From positions 1 through 5,430 of the forward strand of contig JAABQT010000128.1 of the NCBI GenBank assembly GCA_011391295.1: a DNA stretch of 5,430 bases, written 5' to 3'. The notes below the pieces were generated by a model. That model was not told where the DNA came from, ran no database searches, and worked only from the letters and a program-made list of their open reading frames with translations. The position numbers and the translations under genes are program-made. Source of the stretch: Betaproteobacteria bacterium. GTDB lineage: Bacteria; Pseudomonadota; Gammaproteobacteria; Burkholderiales; SG8-39. Below, piece by piece: positions 1 to 5,430 of the stretch (position 1 is the stretch's first letter; the number at the start of each line of letters is the position of its first letter).

Positions 1-246
1 CGCGACCATGCCGGCGCGCTCACCTGGGTGGAGCGCAAGCGCCTTGTCGAGCAGCGCATGGTGGTGGTTACCGCGCCGTCGGCGCAGGCGCGCGTGCGCC
101 CCGAGGATGGCGCGCCCGCGGCCTTCGTCGCCGCGCAGAACGTGGCGTTGGAACTGCTAGGCGCGGCGACCGGCGGCTGGCTGCGCGTGCGTCACCCCGA
201 CGGCGCCAACGGTTACCTGCGGGCGAATCTCGTCTGGGGGGCGTGA
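1..246 (+). CDS. bacterial SH3-domain protein, 3' end (5' end outside window)
   Basis: The reading frame is open from the first base, so the true start lies upstream; 81 C-terminal residues are visible. The stretch from about residue 21 ([19 protein letters not shown]) through [17 protein letters not shown] and a closing VWG resembles the small bacterial SH3 fold (SH3_4/DUF1058-like): an N-terminal strand, an 'R-x-RPEDGAP' turn, then 'GWLRVRH.DG..GY'. Such domains are usually found in envelope or secreted proteins and are thought to bind peptides or cell-wall material. No signal peptide can be judged because the N-terminus is missing. The stop codon TGA lies inside the GTGA overlap with gpsA, so the two are probably co-transcribed and translationally coupled. 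The specific function is unknown; family assignment is by recognised pattern only. Confidence 0.72.
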   Translation, partial: RDHAGALTWVERKRLVEQRMVVVTAPSAQARVRPEDGAPAAFVAAQNVALELLGAATGGWLRVRHPDGANGYLRANLVWGA

Positions 247-1289
247 CGCGCGTCGCAGTGCTGGGCGCGGGCGCCTGGGGTACGGCGCTCGCGGCGGTGC
301 TGAGCGCGCGGCATGCAGTGACGCTGTGGGCGCGTGACGCAGCGCAGGCGGAGTCCATCGCGCGCGAGCACCGCAACCTTCGCTATCTCCCGGAGATTGA
401 ATTGCCGGCGCAGCTTGCCGTGAGCGCCCTCTGGCCTGAGGACGCGGATCTGTATCTGTGCGCCACGCCGGTTTCAGGCCTGCGCGCAATTGCGGCAAGG
501 GCCGGGCGCGAGGTGCCCCTCGTATGGCTATGCAAGGGGTTCGAAAGCGGAACGGGGATGCTGCCGCACCAGATCGTCGCGCAGGTGCTCGGGGCGCGGG
601 CTGCCTGCGGCGCGCTGTCCGGACCGTCCTTTGCGCTGGAAGTGGCGCGCGGACTGCCTTGCGCCCTGACGCTTGCATCTTCGAATGCCGCGTTTGCGCG
701 TGCCGCCGCGAAGACCCTGCACGGCGGCCGGCTGCGCGTGTATTACAGCGCTGACCTTGCCGGCGTCGAGATCGGCGGCGCGGTGAAGAACGTGATGGCC
801 ATCGCCGTCGGCATCGCCGATGGGCTAGCCCTCGGACAGAACGCGCGCGCCGCGCTGATTACCCGCGGGCTGGCGGAGATCACGCGCCTGGGCGTCGCTC
901 TGGGCGGAGAGGCGCGAACCTTCATGGGACTCGCGGGTGCGGGCGATCTGATACTGACGGCGACGGGCGACTTGTCGCGCAACCGTCGCGTTGGCATGGA
1001 ACTGGCGCGCGGCCGGCCGCTGGAGGAAATTCTGCACCGCCTGGGGCACGTGGCCGAGGGCGTGCATTCGGCGCGTGAAGCCCTCCGGCGTGCGGCGCGC
1101 GAGCGCGTCGAGATGCCGATCACACAGGCGGTGTGCGCGGTGCTCGAGGGGCGTCTCGCTCCGCAGCAGGCAGTGGAGCGCCTGCTGGCGCGGGATCCGA
1201 AGGAAGAGACGCGCGTCAGCCGGCGCCGGAAAAGCCCAGCTGCCGCCAGGCCTCGTACACCACCACGGCGACGGCGTTCGAAAGGTTGA
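243..1289 (+). CDS. gpsA: NAD(P)H-dependent glycerol-3-phosphate dehydrogenase
   Basis: A cytosolic enzyme that reduces dihydroxyacetone phosphate to sn-glycerol 3-phosphate, the backbone for phospholipid synthesis. The 348-residue product opens with the Rossmann dinucleotide loop GAGAWG (residues 8-13). It then shows the C-K-G-F-E-S-G-T-G segment (97-105, with conserved K98), the family signature [15 protein letters not shown] (125-139), and the C-terminal helical domain with [18 protein letters not shown] (178-195, conserved K182), [12 protein letters not shown] and [10 protein letters not shown] followed by S-R-N-R. Start is GTG at 243, overlapping the upstream stop as GTGA; the N-terminus at this start aligns directly with the Rossmann strand, so no other start is needed. 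Family members are about 330 residues and typically end near '...LLxRxPKxE', which here is residue ~321. The final ~24 residues (V325 on, very Arg/Lys-rich) are encoded opposite the 3' end of trmL and look like read-through after loss of an earlier stop. The enzymatic core appears complete. Confidence 0.96.
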   Translation: MTRVAVLGAGAWGTALAAVLSARHAVTLWARDAAQAESIAREHRNLRYLPEIELPAQLAVSALWPEDADLYLCATPVSGLRAIAARAGREVPLVWLCKGFESGTGMLPHQIVAQVLGARAACGALSGPSFALEVARGLPCALTLASSNAAFARAAAKTLHGGRLRVYYSADLAGVEIGGAVKNVMAIAVGIADGLALGQNARAALITRGLAEITRLGVALGGEARTFMGLAGAGDLILTATGDLSRNRRVGMELARGRPLEEILHRLGHVAEGVHSAREALRRAARERVEMPITQAVCAVLEGRLAPQQAVERLLARDPKEETRVSRRRKSPAAARPRTPPRRRRSKG

Positions 1290-1680
1290 GACTGCGATTG
1301 CCCGGGCGCATGGGCACGCGCAGCAGCCGTTGGGCGTCGAACTCCTCGAGCAGCGCCGGCGGCAGCCCGCTCGTTTCCGGACCGAACACGAAGGCGTCGC
1401 GCGCCGCGTAGCGCGCCTCGGCGTAGTTCACCTTGCCGCGGGTGGAGACCGCGAACAGGCGGTGGCCGCCGAGCACGTCGCGGCACGCGGCCCAGTCGCG
1501 ATGCACGCGCACGTTTGCCATCTCGTGATAGTCGAGTCCCGCGCGCCTGAGCTGCCGGTCGTCGAGCGAAAAACCGAGCGGCTCGACCAGGTGCAGGCGC
1601 GTGCCGCTGTTGGCAGCGAGCCGGATTACATTGCCCGCATTGGGCGGGATCTCCGGCCGGTAAAGCACGACGTCAAGCAT
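1216..1680 (-). CDS. trmL: tRNA (cytidine/uridine-34 2'-O)-methyltransferase, SPOUT family
   Basis: Methylates the 2'-OH of the wobble nucleotide (C34 or cmnm5U34) of tRNA-Leu isoacceptors using S-adenosylmethionine, in the cytosol. The 154-residue protein has the full set of SPOUT (trefoil-knot) motifs. These are [18 protein letters not shown] near residues 9-26, FGPETSGLP around residue 100, and the knot-closing [18 protein letters not shown] with E-A-W-R following, near the C-terminus. Length matches TrmL/YibK (about 155). Start ATG at 1680-1678 gives the standard '[14 protein letters not shown]' N-terminus. It overlaps the stop of comF by 8 bases and has no clear Shine-Dalgarno of its own, so translation is probably coupled to comF. 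Its last 74 bases are overlapped on the other strand by the tail of gpsA. Confidence 0.95.
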   Translation of the reverse strand: MLDVVLYRPEIPPNAGNVIRLAANSGTRLHLVEPLGFSLDDRQLRRAGLDYHEMANVRVHRDWAACRDVLGGHRLFAVSTRGKVNYAEARYAARDAFVFGPETSGLPPALLEEFDAQRLLRVPMRPGNRSLNLSNAVAVVVYEAWRQLGFSGAG

Positions 1681-2374
1681 CGGCCGGCGGGGCGGTACGC
1701 GCCACGACCCAGTTGACGACGCGTGCCGCGCCCGCGCGCTTCAAGGTCGCCGCGAACTCCTCGAGCGTCGCGCCGGTAGTCATCACGTCGTCCAGCACGG
1801 CCACCTCGGCGCCGGCAAGGGGCTGCGTGCAGCGAAAGGCATCGCGTACGTTGCGCGCACGCCCTGCGTGCGGCAGGTCGATCTGAGGCGGTGTGTCGCG
1901 GCTGCGCTCGGCCAACGCCGGGGCGAGCTTGCAGCCGGTCGCCGCTGCCACGTGCCGGGCGATCTCCAGCGCCTGGTTGAAGCCGCGCTCGCGCAGCCGC
2001 GCCGCGGATAGAGGCACCGGCAGCAGGTAGTCGACGCGCGCGCCCTGGGGCAGTCGCGACACCAGCAGGCCCGCGAGTAGGGGGGCGAGCGCGAGCTCGC
2101 CGCGGAATTTCAGCGACTGCACCAGCGCGTCGGCCGGAAACTCGTAGGCCAGCGCGGCAATGGTGCCGTCGTAGGCGGGCGGCGCCGCAAGGCAGCGCCC
2201 GCAAACCGCACCCGACGGGGACGCGAGCGCGCACGACGGGCAGCGCGGGGTGGGCAGGCGCGGCAGATCGGCGTCGCACTGCGCACACAACACGCCGTCG
2301 GCAACACCGCGGCACAGGTAGCAGCTGCCGCCGAAAGCCAGGCTTGCAAGGCGCCGCGCGAGCTTGTCGAGCAT
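1673..2374 (-). CDS. comF: ComF family protein, phosphoribosyltransferase-like with Cys-rich N-terminus
   Basis: Member of the ComF/GntX family. ComF is needed for DNA uptake in naturally transformable bacteria, but family members also occur in species not known to be competent, so the role here is open. The 233-residue protein has four CxxC pairs at C18/C21, C30/C33, C45/C48 and C58/C61, which fits a double zinc-binding N-terminus. A type I phosphoribosyltransferase fold follows: [23 protein letters not shown] (117-140), the ComF-type R-D-T-P-P-Q element (159-164), RNVRDAFR (174-181), and the PRPP loop [13 protein letters not shown] (191-203). Start ATG at 2374-2372 gives a normal family length; no Shine-Dalgarno is evident. 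It is divergent from the amidase gene with only 28 bases between the two starts, and it is the first gene of a comF-trmL pair. Confidence 0.93.
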   Translation of the reverse strand: MLDKLARRLASLAFGGSCYLCRGVADGVLCAQCDADLPRLPTPRCPSCALASPSGAVCGRCLAAPPAYDGTIAALAYEFPADALVQSLKFRGELALAPLLAGLLVSRLPQGARVDYLLPVPLSAARLRERGFNQALEIARHVAAATGCKLAPALAERSRDTPPQIDLPHAGRARNVRDAFRCTQPLAGAEVAVLDDVMTTGATLEEFAATLKRAGAARVVNWVVARTAPPADA

Positions 2375-2402
2375 CGCGAATATTGTGCGCTAGACTGCTT
2401 TC

Positions 2403-3749
2403 ATGTGGACGGTAGCGAGGCTTGCGCGCGATCTGGCGGGCGGAAAAACCACCAGTCGGGCGCTGGTGGAGCAGGCGCTCGCGCGCATCGCCGATCCCGC
2501 CGGGGAAGGCGCGCGCGCCTTTCTCAAGGTCTATGCGGACCAGGCGCGTGCGGAGGCGGAGCACTCCGACCGGCTGCGGCGCGCGGGGGTGGTGCGCTCG
2601 CCGGTGGAGGGCCTGCCGGTCTCGGTCAAGGATCTGTACGACGTCGGCGGGGACGTGACGCGCGCGGGCTCGAAGCTGCTGGCGGATGCGCCCCCCGCTT
2701 TGGCGGACGCGCCCGCGGTCGCGAGATTGCGTGCGGCCGGAGCGGTGATCGTCGGCCGCACCAACATGGTCGAGTTCGCTTTCGGCACCACCGGACTGAA
2801 CCCGCACTATGGCACGCCGAAGAATCCCTGGGACCGCGAGACCGGCCGTGTGCCGGGCGGTTCGTCCTCAGGCGCCGCAGTGGCACAGGCCGACGGCATG
2901 TGCGTCATGGCGCTGGGCAGCGATACGCGCGGCTCGATTCGCCAGCCGGCGGCGCTGTGCGGCGTCACAGGGTGGAAACCGACGCAGCGGCGCGTGCCGC
3001 GCGAAGGCGCGTTTGCGCTGTCCTACACCCTGGATACGGTCGGCCCGCTCGCGAATTCGGTCGCCTGCTGCGCGGCCTACGACGCAGTCCTGTCGACCGA
3101 ACCGCGGGGCCCGCTTACCGCGCTGCCGGTGAAGGGGCTGCGCCTGCTGTTGCCGCGTTCCTCGGTCCTCGAGGACCTGGCCCCGGAGGTCGAGCGCGCG
3201 TTCGACGCGGCGCTGAACAAGCTCGCGGCGGCGGGCGCCGTCATCACCGAGCTTGCGGTGCCGGCCTTCGATCGTCAGGCGGAGTATTTCAAGGGCGGTG
3301 GTTTCGCCGGCGCGGAAGCCTATGCCATCCACCGGCGCTGGCAGGACCGGCTCGCCGAGTACGACCCGCGCATCGCCAAGCGCGTCCTGTTCGGCAAGGA
3401 AATCGGCGTCGCAGACTACATCGACCTCGGACTGATGCGCGAGGAGTACATGCGCACGGTCGGAGCGCTCGCTGCCCCCTATGACGCGATGCTGATGCCG
3501 ACCACGCCCTGCATCGCGCCGCCGATCGCCGAGGTCGACGCCAGCGATGAGGCATATTTCCGCTGGAACTTCCGCATCCTGCGCAACGTCGGCATCGTCA
3601 ATTTCCTCGACGGCTGCGCGGTGTCGCTGCCTTGCCATGCGCCGGGGACCGCGCCTGTGGGTCTGAGCGTTTTCGGCGTCGCCCTGTCCGATGCGCGCGT
3701 GCTCGCGGCGGCTGCCGCCGTCGAAGAGGTCCTGCGGGCGCGTGGCTGA
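2403..3749 (+). CDS. amidase-signature (AS) family hydrolase
   Basis: An amide-bond hydrolase of the amidase-signature superfamily (relatives include GatA, AtzE and fatty acid amide hydrolase); the substrate cannot be told from sequence. At 448 residues it is close to the usual single-domain length. The Ser-cisSer-Lys catalytic set is visible: K76 in GLPVSVKDL, cis-Ser S154 in VPGGSSSGAA, and nucleophile S178 in GSDTRGSIRQPAALCG. The S154-S178 spacing of 24 equals that of GatA, FAAH and malonamidase. R176 sits in the oxyanion-loop position that is often Gly, though Asn or Ala occur in some relatives. It is unlikely to be the GatA subunit: no gatB/gatC lies nearby, and context is bioC. ATG at 2403 yields a natural N-terminal helix (ARLARDLAGGKTTSRALVEQAL) but has no good Shine-Dalgarno. 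Its 3' end overlaps bioC by 8 bases, indicating co-transcription with bioC. Confidence 0.92.
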   Translation: MWTVARLARDLAGGKTTSRALVEQALARIADPAGEGARAFLKVYADQARAEAEHSDRLRRAGVVRSPVEGLPVSVKDLYDVGGDVTRAGSKLLADAPPALADAPAVARLRAAGAVIVGRTNMVEFAFGTTGLNPHYGTPKNPWDRETGRVPGGSSSGAAVAQADGMCVMALGSDTRGSIRQPAALCGVTGWKPTQRRVPREGAFALSYTLDTVGPLANSVACCAAYDAVLSTEPRGPLTALPVKGLRLLLPRSSVLEDLAPEVERAFDAALNKLAAAGAVITELAVPAFDRQAEYFKGGGFAGAEAYAIHRRWQDRLAEYDPRIAKRVLFGKEIGVADYIDLGLMREEYMRTVGALAAPYDAMLMPTTPCIAPPIAEVDASDEAYFRWNFRILRNVGIVNFLDGCAVSLPCHAPGTAPVGLSVFGVALSDARVLAAAAAVEEVLRARG

Positions 3750-4569
3750 CATCGACGCGCGCGCCGCGCGCCGTCGCTTTGACCGCGCGGCTGCGACCTA
3801 CCGCGGCGCCTCGCGCATCGAGTCCGAGGTCGGCATGCGCATGCTCGAGCGCCTGGACTACGTGCGTTTGACGCCGGCGCGCATCCTCGACGCCGGTTCC
3901 GGCCCGACGCCGCAGGCCGCAGCGTTACGCAAGCGGTATCCGCGGGCACACATGGTGGCGCTCGATTTCTCCCTGCCCATGCTGGCGCGCGCGCGCGCTG
4001 CCGTGGGTTGGCTCGCGCGCCTGAAAGGCGCGCGCCCCCTCGCCCTTTGTGCCTCCATGGAGCGCCTGCCGCTCGCCTCGGGCTGCGTGCAATTGGTGTG
4101 GTCGAACATGGCCCTGCACTGGGCGGTGGACGCGCGCGCCGCGCTCGCCGAGTTCCAGCGCGTGCTCACGCCCGAGGGCCTGCTGATGTTCAGCACACTC
4201 GGCCCGGATACGCTGAAGGAACTGCGCGCGGCAGCCGGCCCGGCACGCGTGCATCGATTCGCCGACATGCACGATTTGGGGGATGCCCTGGTGGCAGCCG
4301 GCTTCTCCGCGCCGGTCATGGACATGGAGCAACTGACGCTCGCGTATGCCGGCGCGGGCGCTCTGCTGGCCGATCTGCGCGCGAGCGGGCAGACGCTCGC
4401 GCGCGCGGACCGGCCGCGCGGGCTTGCCGGCCGCGGCTTGCGCGCCGCGCTCGAGCGCTCGGGAAGCGAAGCTACCTACGAAGTGGTCTATGGTCACGCG
4501 TGGAAGGGCGCGCCGCGCAAAACCGCCGACGGACCCAGCATCGTGCAGGTGAACAGGCCGCCGCGCTAG
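3742..4569 (+). CDS. bioC: malonyl-[acyl-carrier protein] O-methyltransferase (biotin synthesis)
   Basis: SAM-dependent methyltransferase that methylates the free carboxyl of malonyl-ACP, letting fatty-acid synthase build the pimeloyl chain of biotin. The 275-residue product shows a class I methyltransferase fold: RRRFDRAAATY (10-20), motif I ILDAGSGPTPQ (48-58), acidic D75 after strand 2, and S-N-M-A-L-H-W (121-127). The BioC-like stretch FQRVLTPEGLLMFSTLGPDTLKELR (138-162) follows, then HRFADMHDLGDALVAAGF (171-188), DMEQLTLAY and a C-terminal EVVYGHAWK. Start chosen is GTG at 3742: a purine-rich GAAGAGGT (3723-3730) lies 11 bases upstream, and the N-terminus then matches the family; a longer frame starting at 3691 would bury the start inside the amidase and add an unfamiliar leader. 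Motif I lacks the third glycine of the usual GxGxG. No other bio genes are in the window. Confidence 0.88.
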   Translation: MADIDARAARRRFDRAAATYRGASRIESEVGMRMLERLDYVRLTPARILDAGSGPTPQAAALRKRYPRAHMVALDFSLPMLARARAAVGWLARLKGARPLALCASMERLPLASGCVQLVWSNMALHWAVDARAALAEFQRVLTPEGLLMFSTLGPDTLKELRAAAGPARVHRFADMHDLGDALVAAGFSAPVMDMEQLTLAYAGAGALLADLRASGQTLARADRPRGLAGRGLRAALERSGSEATYEVVYGHAWKGAPRKTADGPSIVQVNRPPR

Positions 4570-4715
4570 AGTAAAATATGTTATTGTTCCGCCGTTTTTT
4601 TCACCGTGTACGCCGAGAAAAATCGTGACCACGCTGAAATTCGACAGTTCGTCGCGCGCCGCGATCGCCGCCGAACTCGGCAACGTATTGCAAAGCTGAC
4701 TGGAGTAGGGCACTG
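4570..4715 (+). promoter_or_regulatory. AT-richer leader between bioC and the cox genes; candidate promoter
   Basis: This 146-base gap is the only sizeable gap between genes in the window apart from the broken stretch before 5290. Just after the bioC stop is TAAAAT (4572-4577), a 5/6 match to a sigma-70 -10 box. A weak -35-like GTGAAC (4549-4554, 3/6) lies exactly 17 bases upstream, inside bioC. A run of seven T's is at 4595-4601, but no GC stem precedes it, so it is not a convincing terminator. A 24-codon frame (GTG 4625 to TGA 4699) with a GAG 7 bases upstream fills much of the rest. The downstream Shine-Dalgarno TGGAG (4701-4705) serves coxB. The promoter is inferred from position and motif only. 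Confidence 0.35.
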
Positions 4716-5147
4716 ATGCTGAGGAAGCTGGGTTGGGGTGTCTTGGGGTCGGCATTGTGCGGGCTAGCGACTGCTGCAGAGTGGAGCCTGCAGCCGGCCG
4801 CCTCGAAGACGGGCGCGGACCTCCCTTGGCTGCACGAAGCGATCATGGTCCTGGTGATCGTGCTGTTCGTGGGCGTGTTCGGCGTCATGTTCTGGTCGTG
4901 CTACGCGCACCGCAAGACGGTCGGCCACCAGGCGGAGCAGTTTCACAAGAACATCATGGTCGAGATCCTGTGGACGGTGATTCCGGCGATCATCATGGCG
5001 GTCATTGCCTGGCCGGTGACGAAGGTAGTAATTGCGCAGAACGAAGTCGTTCTCACCGGCATGCCCAAGACCGCGATGCAGCCGTTCAAGCAGATCAACA
5101 ACGTCGAGCTGGCCGCAGCAATCAAGGTCCAGAGCAAACCGCGATGA
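4716..5147 (+). CDS. coxB: cytochrome c oxidase subunit II, internally deleted (no CuA domain)
   Basis: Start ATG at 4716 follows TGGAG by 10 bases. The 143-residue product begins with a signal peptide (M-L-R-K, hydrophobic core 6-18, probable cleavage near A20-A21). Two membrane helices then flank the typical CoxB loop: helix 1 at about 42-62, HRKTVGHQAEQFHKN at 65-79, and helix 2 with VEILWTVIPAIIMAVIAWP at 82-100. VTKVVIAQ (101-108) ends the membrane domain. A complete subunit II continues into a cupredoxin domain carrying the CuA ligands and, in caa3-type enzymes, a cytochrome c domain; full length is roughly 280-390 residues. Here Q108 is followed at once by EVVLTGMPKTAMQPF, then NNVELAAAI, which resemble the last part of the cytochrome c tail, and then KVQSKPR. 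No CuA Cys/His motif and no CxxCH are present. The frame is open throughout, so a short membrane protein could be made, but it could not carry out subunit II electron transfer. Remnant or assembly artefact are the main readings. Confidence 0.8.
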   Translation: MLRKLGWGVLGSALCGLATAAEWSLQPAASKTGADLPWLHEAIMVLVIVLFVGVFGVMFWSCYAHRKTVGHQAEQFHKNIMVEILWTVIPAIIMAVIAWPVTKVVIAQNEVVLTGMPKTAMQPFKQINNVELAAAIKVQSKPR

Positions 5148-5299
5148 GCGCGGCAGCAAACGCCAAAGGCCACGACGATCACCCGAGCGCCCGCGGCGGC
5201 ATCATGCGCTGGATCACCGACACCAATTTCTTCGCCGGCTGCGCCCACATCGCCTGCGATTTTCAGTTCAGTCAACCGGGGTCACCACAATGGTCATAG
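5144..5299 (+). pseudogene. ctaD: N-terminal remnant of cytochrome c oxidase subunit I
   Basis: ATG at 5144 overlaps the coxB stop as ATGA, the expected coxB-ctaD arrangement. The first ~28 residues (Ala/His-rich AKGHDDHPSARGG, then IMRWITDTN) resemble the cytosolic N-terminus of CtaD, which normally continues T-T-N-H-K-D-I-G into helix 1. Here the match stops after N28 (base 5227). The following FFAGCAHIACDFQFSQ is unlike subunit I, and the frame ends at 5299 after 51 codons. None of the twelve membrane helices or haem/CuB histidines is present, so it cannot be a working subunit I. The tail overlaps the start of the next gene by 10 bases. Identification rests on a short stretch plus its position, hence moderate confidence. 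Confidence 0.62.
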
Positions 5300-5430
5300 C
5301 AATCGTATTGGTCTTATTGGTTGTTGGCTCCGTCGTGTTTCACCTGTTAAGCCCCTGGTATTTCACGCCGATCGCTTCCAACTGGGGAGCGATGGACGAC
5401 ACGATCAGCCTCACGTTCTGGGTCACGGGT
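5290..5430 (+). CDS. coxM: alternative-type cytochrome c oxidase subunit II, 5' end (continues past window)
   Basis: 47 residues are visible from ATG 5290 to the window edge. A hydrophobic N-terminal helix (residues 2-20, MVIAIVLVLLVVGSVVFHLL) is followed by SPWYFTPIASNWGAMDDT and then the start of a second hydrophobic stretch (ISLTFWVTG). The 'SPWxxTPIASNWGxxDDT' pattern is one I associate with the CoxM-like subunit II of alternative cytochrome c oxidases (Bradyrhizobium CoxMNOP type), distinct from the CoxB encoded just upstream. No classical cleavable signal peptide is seen. Shine-Dalgarno is weak (GGGG at 5277-5280, about 9 bases upstream). The first 60 bases are only 26/60 G+C, well below the surrounding genes, though a hydrophobic helix itself favours T-rich codons. 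The CuA domain would lie outside the window, so function is not verified. A subunit I gene would be expected next. Confidence 0.68.
   Translation, partial: MVIAIVLVLLVVGSVVFHLLSPWYFTPIASNWGAMDDTISLTFWVTG

Noticed and set aside
743..1486. A 247-codon minus-strand frame opposite gpsA
   Set aside because: Arg/Ser/Ala-rich, no family resemblance, and both gpsA and trmL account for the same bases with strong motifs.
1626..2807. A 393-codon open frame on the minus strand overlapping comF and the amidase start
   Set aside because: It lies out of frame with comF, which has clear Cys-pair and PRPP-loop motifs, and its translation is Arg/Ala/Pro-rich with no recognisable domain: a G+C-driven shadow frame.
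3691..3741. Longer bioC start at 3691
   Set aside because: It adds 17 residues unlike the family's N-terminus and lies deep in the amidase gene, whereas GTG 3742 has an upstream GAAGAGGT and a matching N-terminus.
2868..3752. A 294-codon minus-strand frame opposite the amidase
   Set aside because: Antisense to a well-conserved enzyme; the translation has the Arg/Gly-rich make-up typical of reverse frames in G+C-rich DNA.
4588..4604. T-run after bioC as a Rho-independent terminator
   Set aside because: Seven T's are present, but no self-complementary G+C stem precedes them; only short 4-5 base stems occur, and they lie downstream.
4647..4681. Small inverted repeats (GTTCG...CGAAC; GCCG-AACT-CGGC) in the coxB leader
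   Set aside because: Arms of 4-5 bases are expected by chance in G+C-rich DNA and no regulator site is recognised.
3925..4755. A 276-codon minus-strand frame opposite bioC and the cox leader
   Set aside because: No recognisable domain; covers bioC, which is clearly real in the other direction.
1..5430. Search for tRNA/rRNA genes, CRISPR repeats, IS ends or integrase genes
   Set aside because: No tRNA-like cloverleaf, regularly spaced repeats, terminal inverted repeats or transposase-like frames were seen by eye, including around the cox breakpoints.

Overview
This high-GC window with dense, overlapping housekeeping genes looks chromosomal and most likely betaproteobacterial. That placement is inference, from the gpsA/trmL/comF/bioC neighbourhood, the protein sequences, and a caa3-type oxidase start carrying a CoxB with a cytochrome c tail. 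No RNA genes, CRISPR array, insertion sequence or integrase was seen.

Layout. Positions 1-1289 read rightward: the 3' end of a bacterial SH3-domain protein gene, then gpsA (glycerol-3-phosphate dehydrogenase), joined by a 4-base stop/start overlap. Positions 1216-2374 read leftward: comF (phosphoribosyltransferase-like, two zinc-finger-type Cys clusters) followed by trmL (tRNA wobble-position 2'-O-methyltransferase), overlapping by 8 bases. The 3' ends of gpsA and trmL run into each other for 74 bases. From 2403 everything reads rightward again: an amidase-signature hydrolase overlapping bioC (biotin-pathway malonyl-ACP methyltransferase) by 8 bases, a 146-base AT-richer gap, then a cytochrome oxidase region.

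The oxidase region (4716-5430) is the part to look at twice. It starts like a normal coxB-ctaD operon, but CoxB keeps only its signal peptide, its two membrane helices and a scrap of its C-terminal cytochrome c tail; the whole CuA domain is missing. CtaD keeps only about 28 N-terminal residues before its homology stops. Then, at 5290, a different subunit II gene begins, of the CoxM-like alternative oxidase type, and runs off the window. The simplest readings are a real deletion/replacement of a canonical oxidase locus by an alternative one, or an assembly chimera.

The other genes are ordinary metabolism and RNA modification with no shared pathway: phospholipid precursor synthesis (gpsA), tRNA modification (trmL), DNA-uptake-related or unknown function (comF), biotin synthesis (bioC) and respiration (cox).
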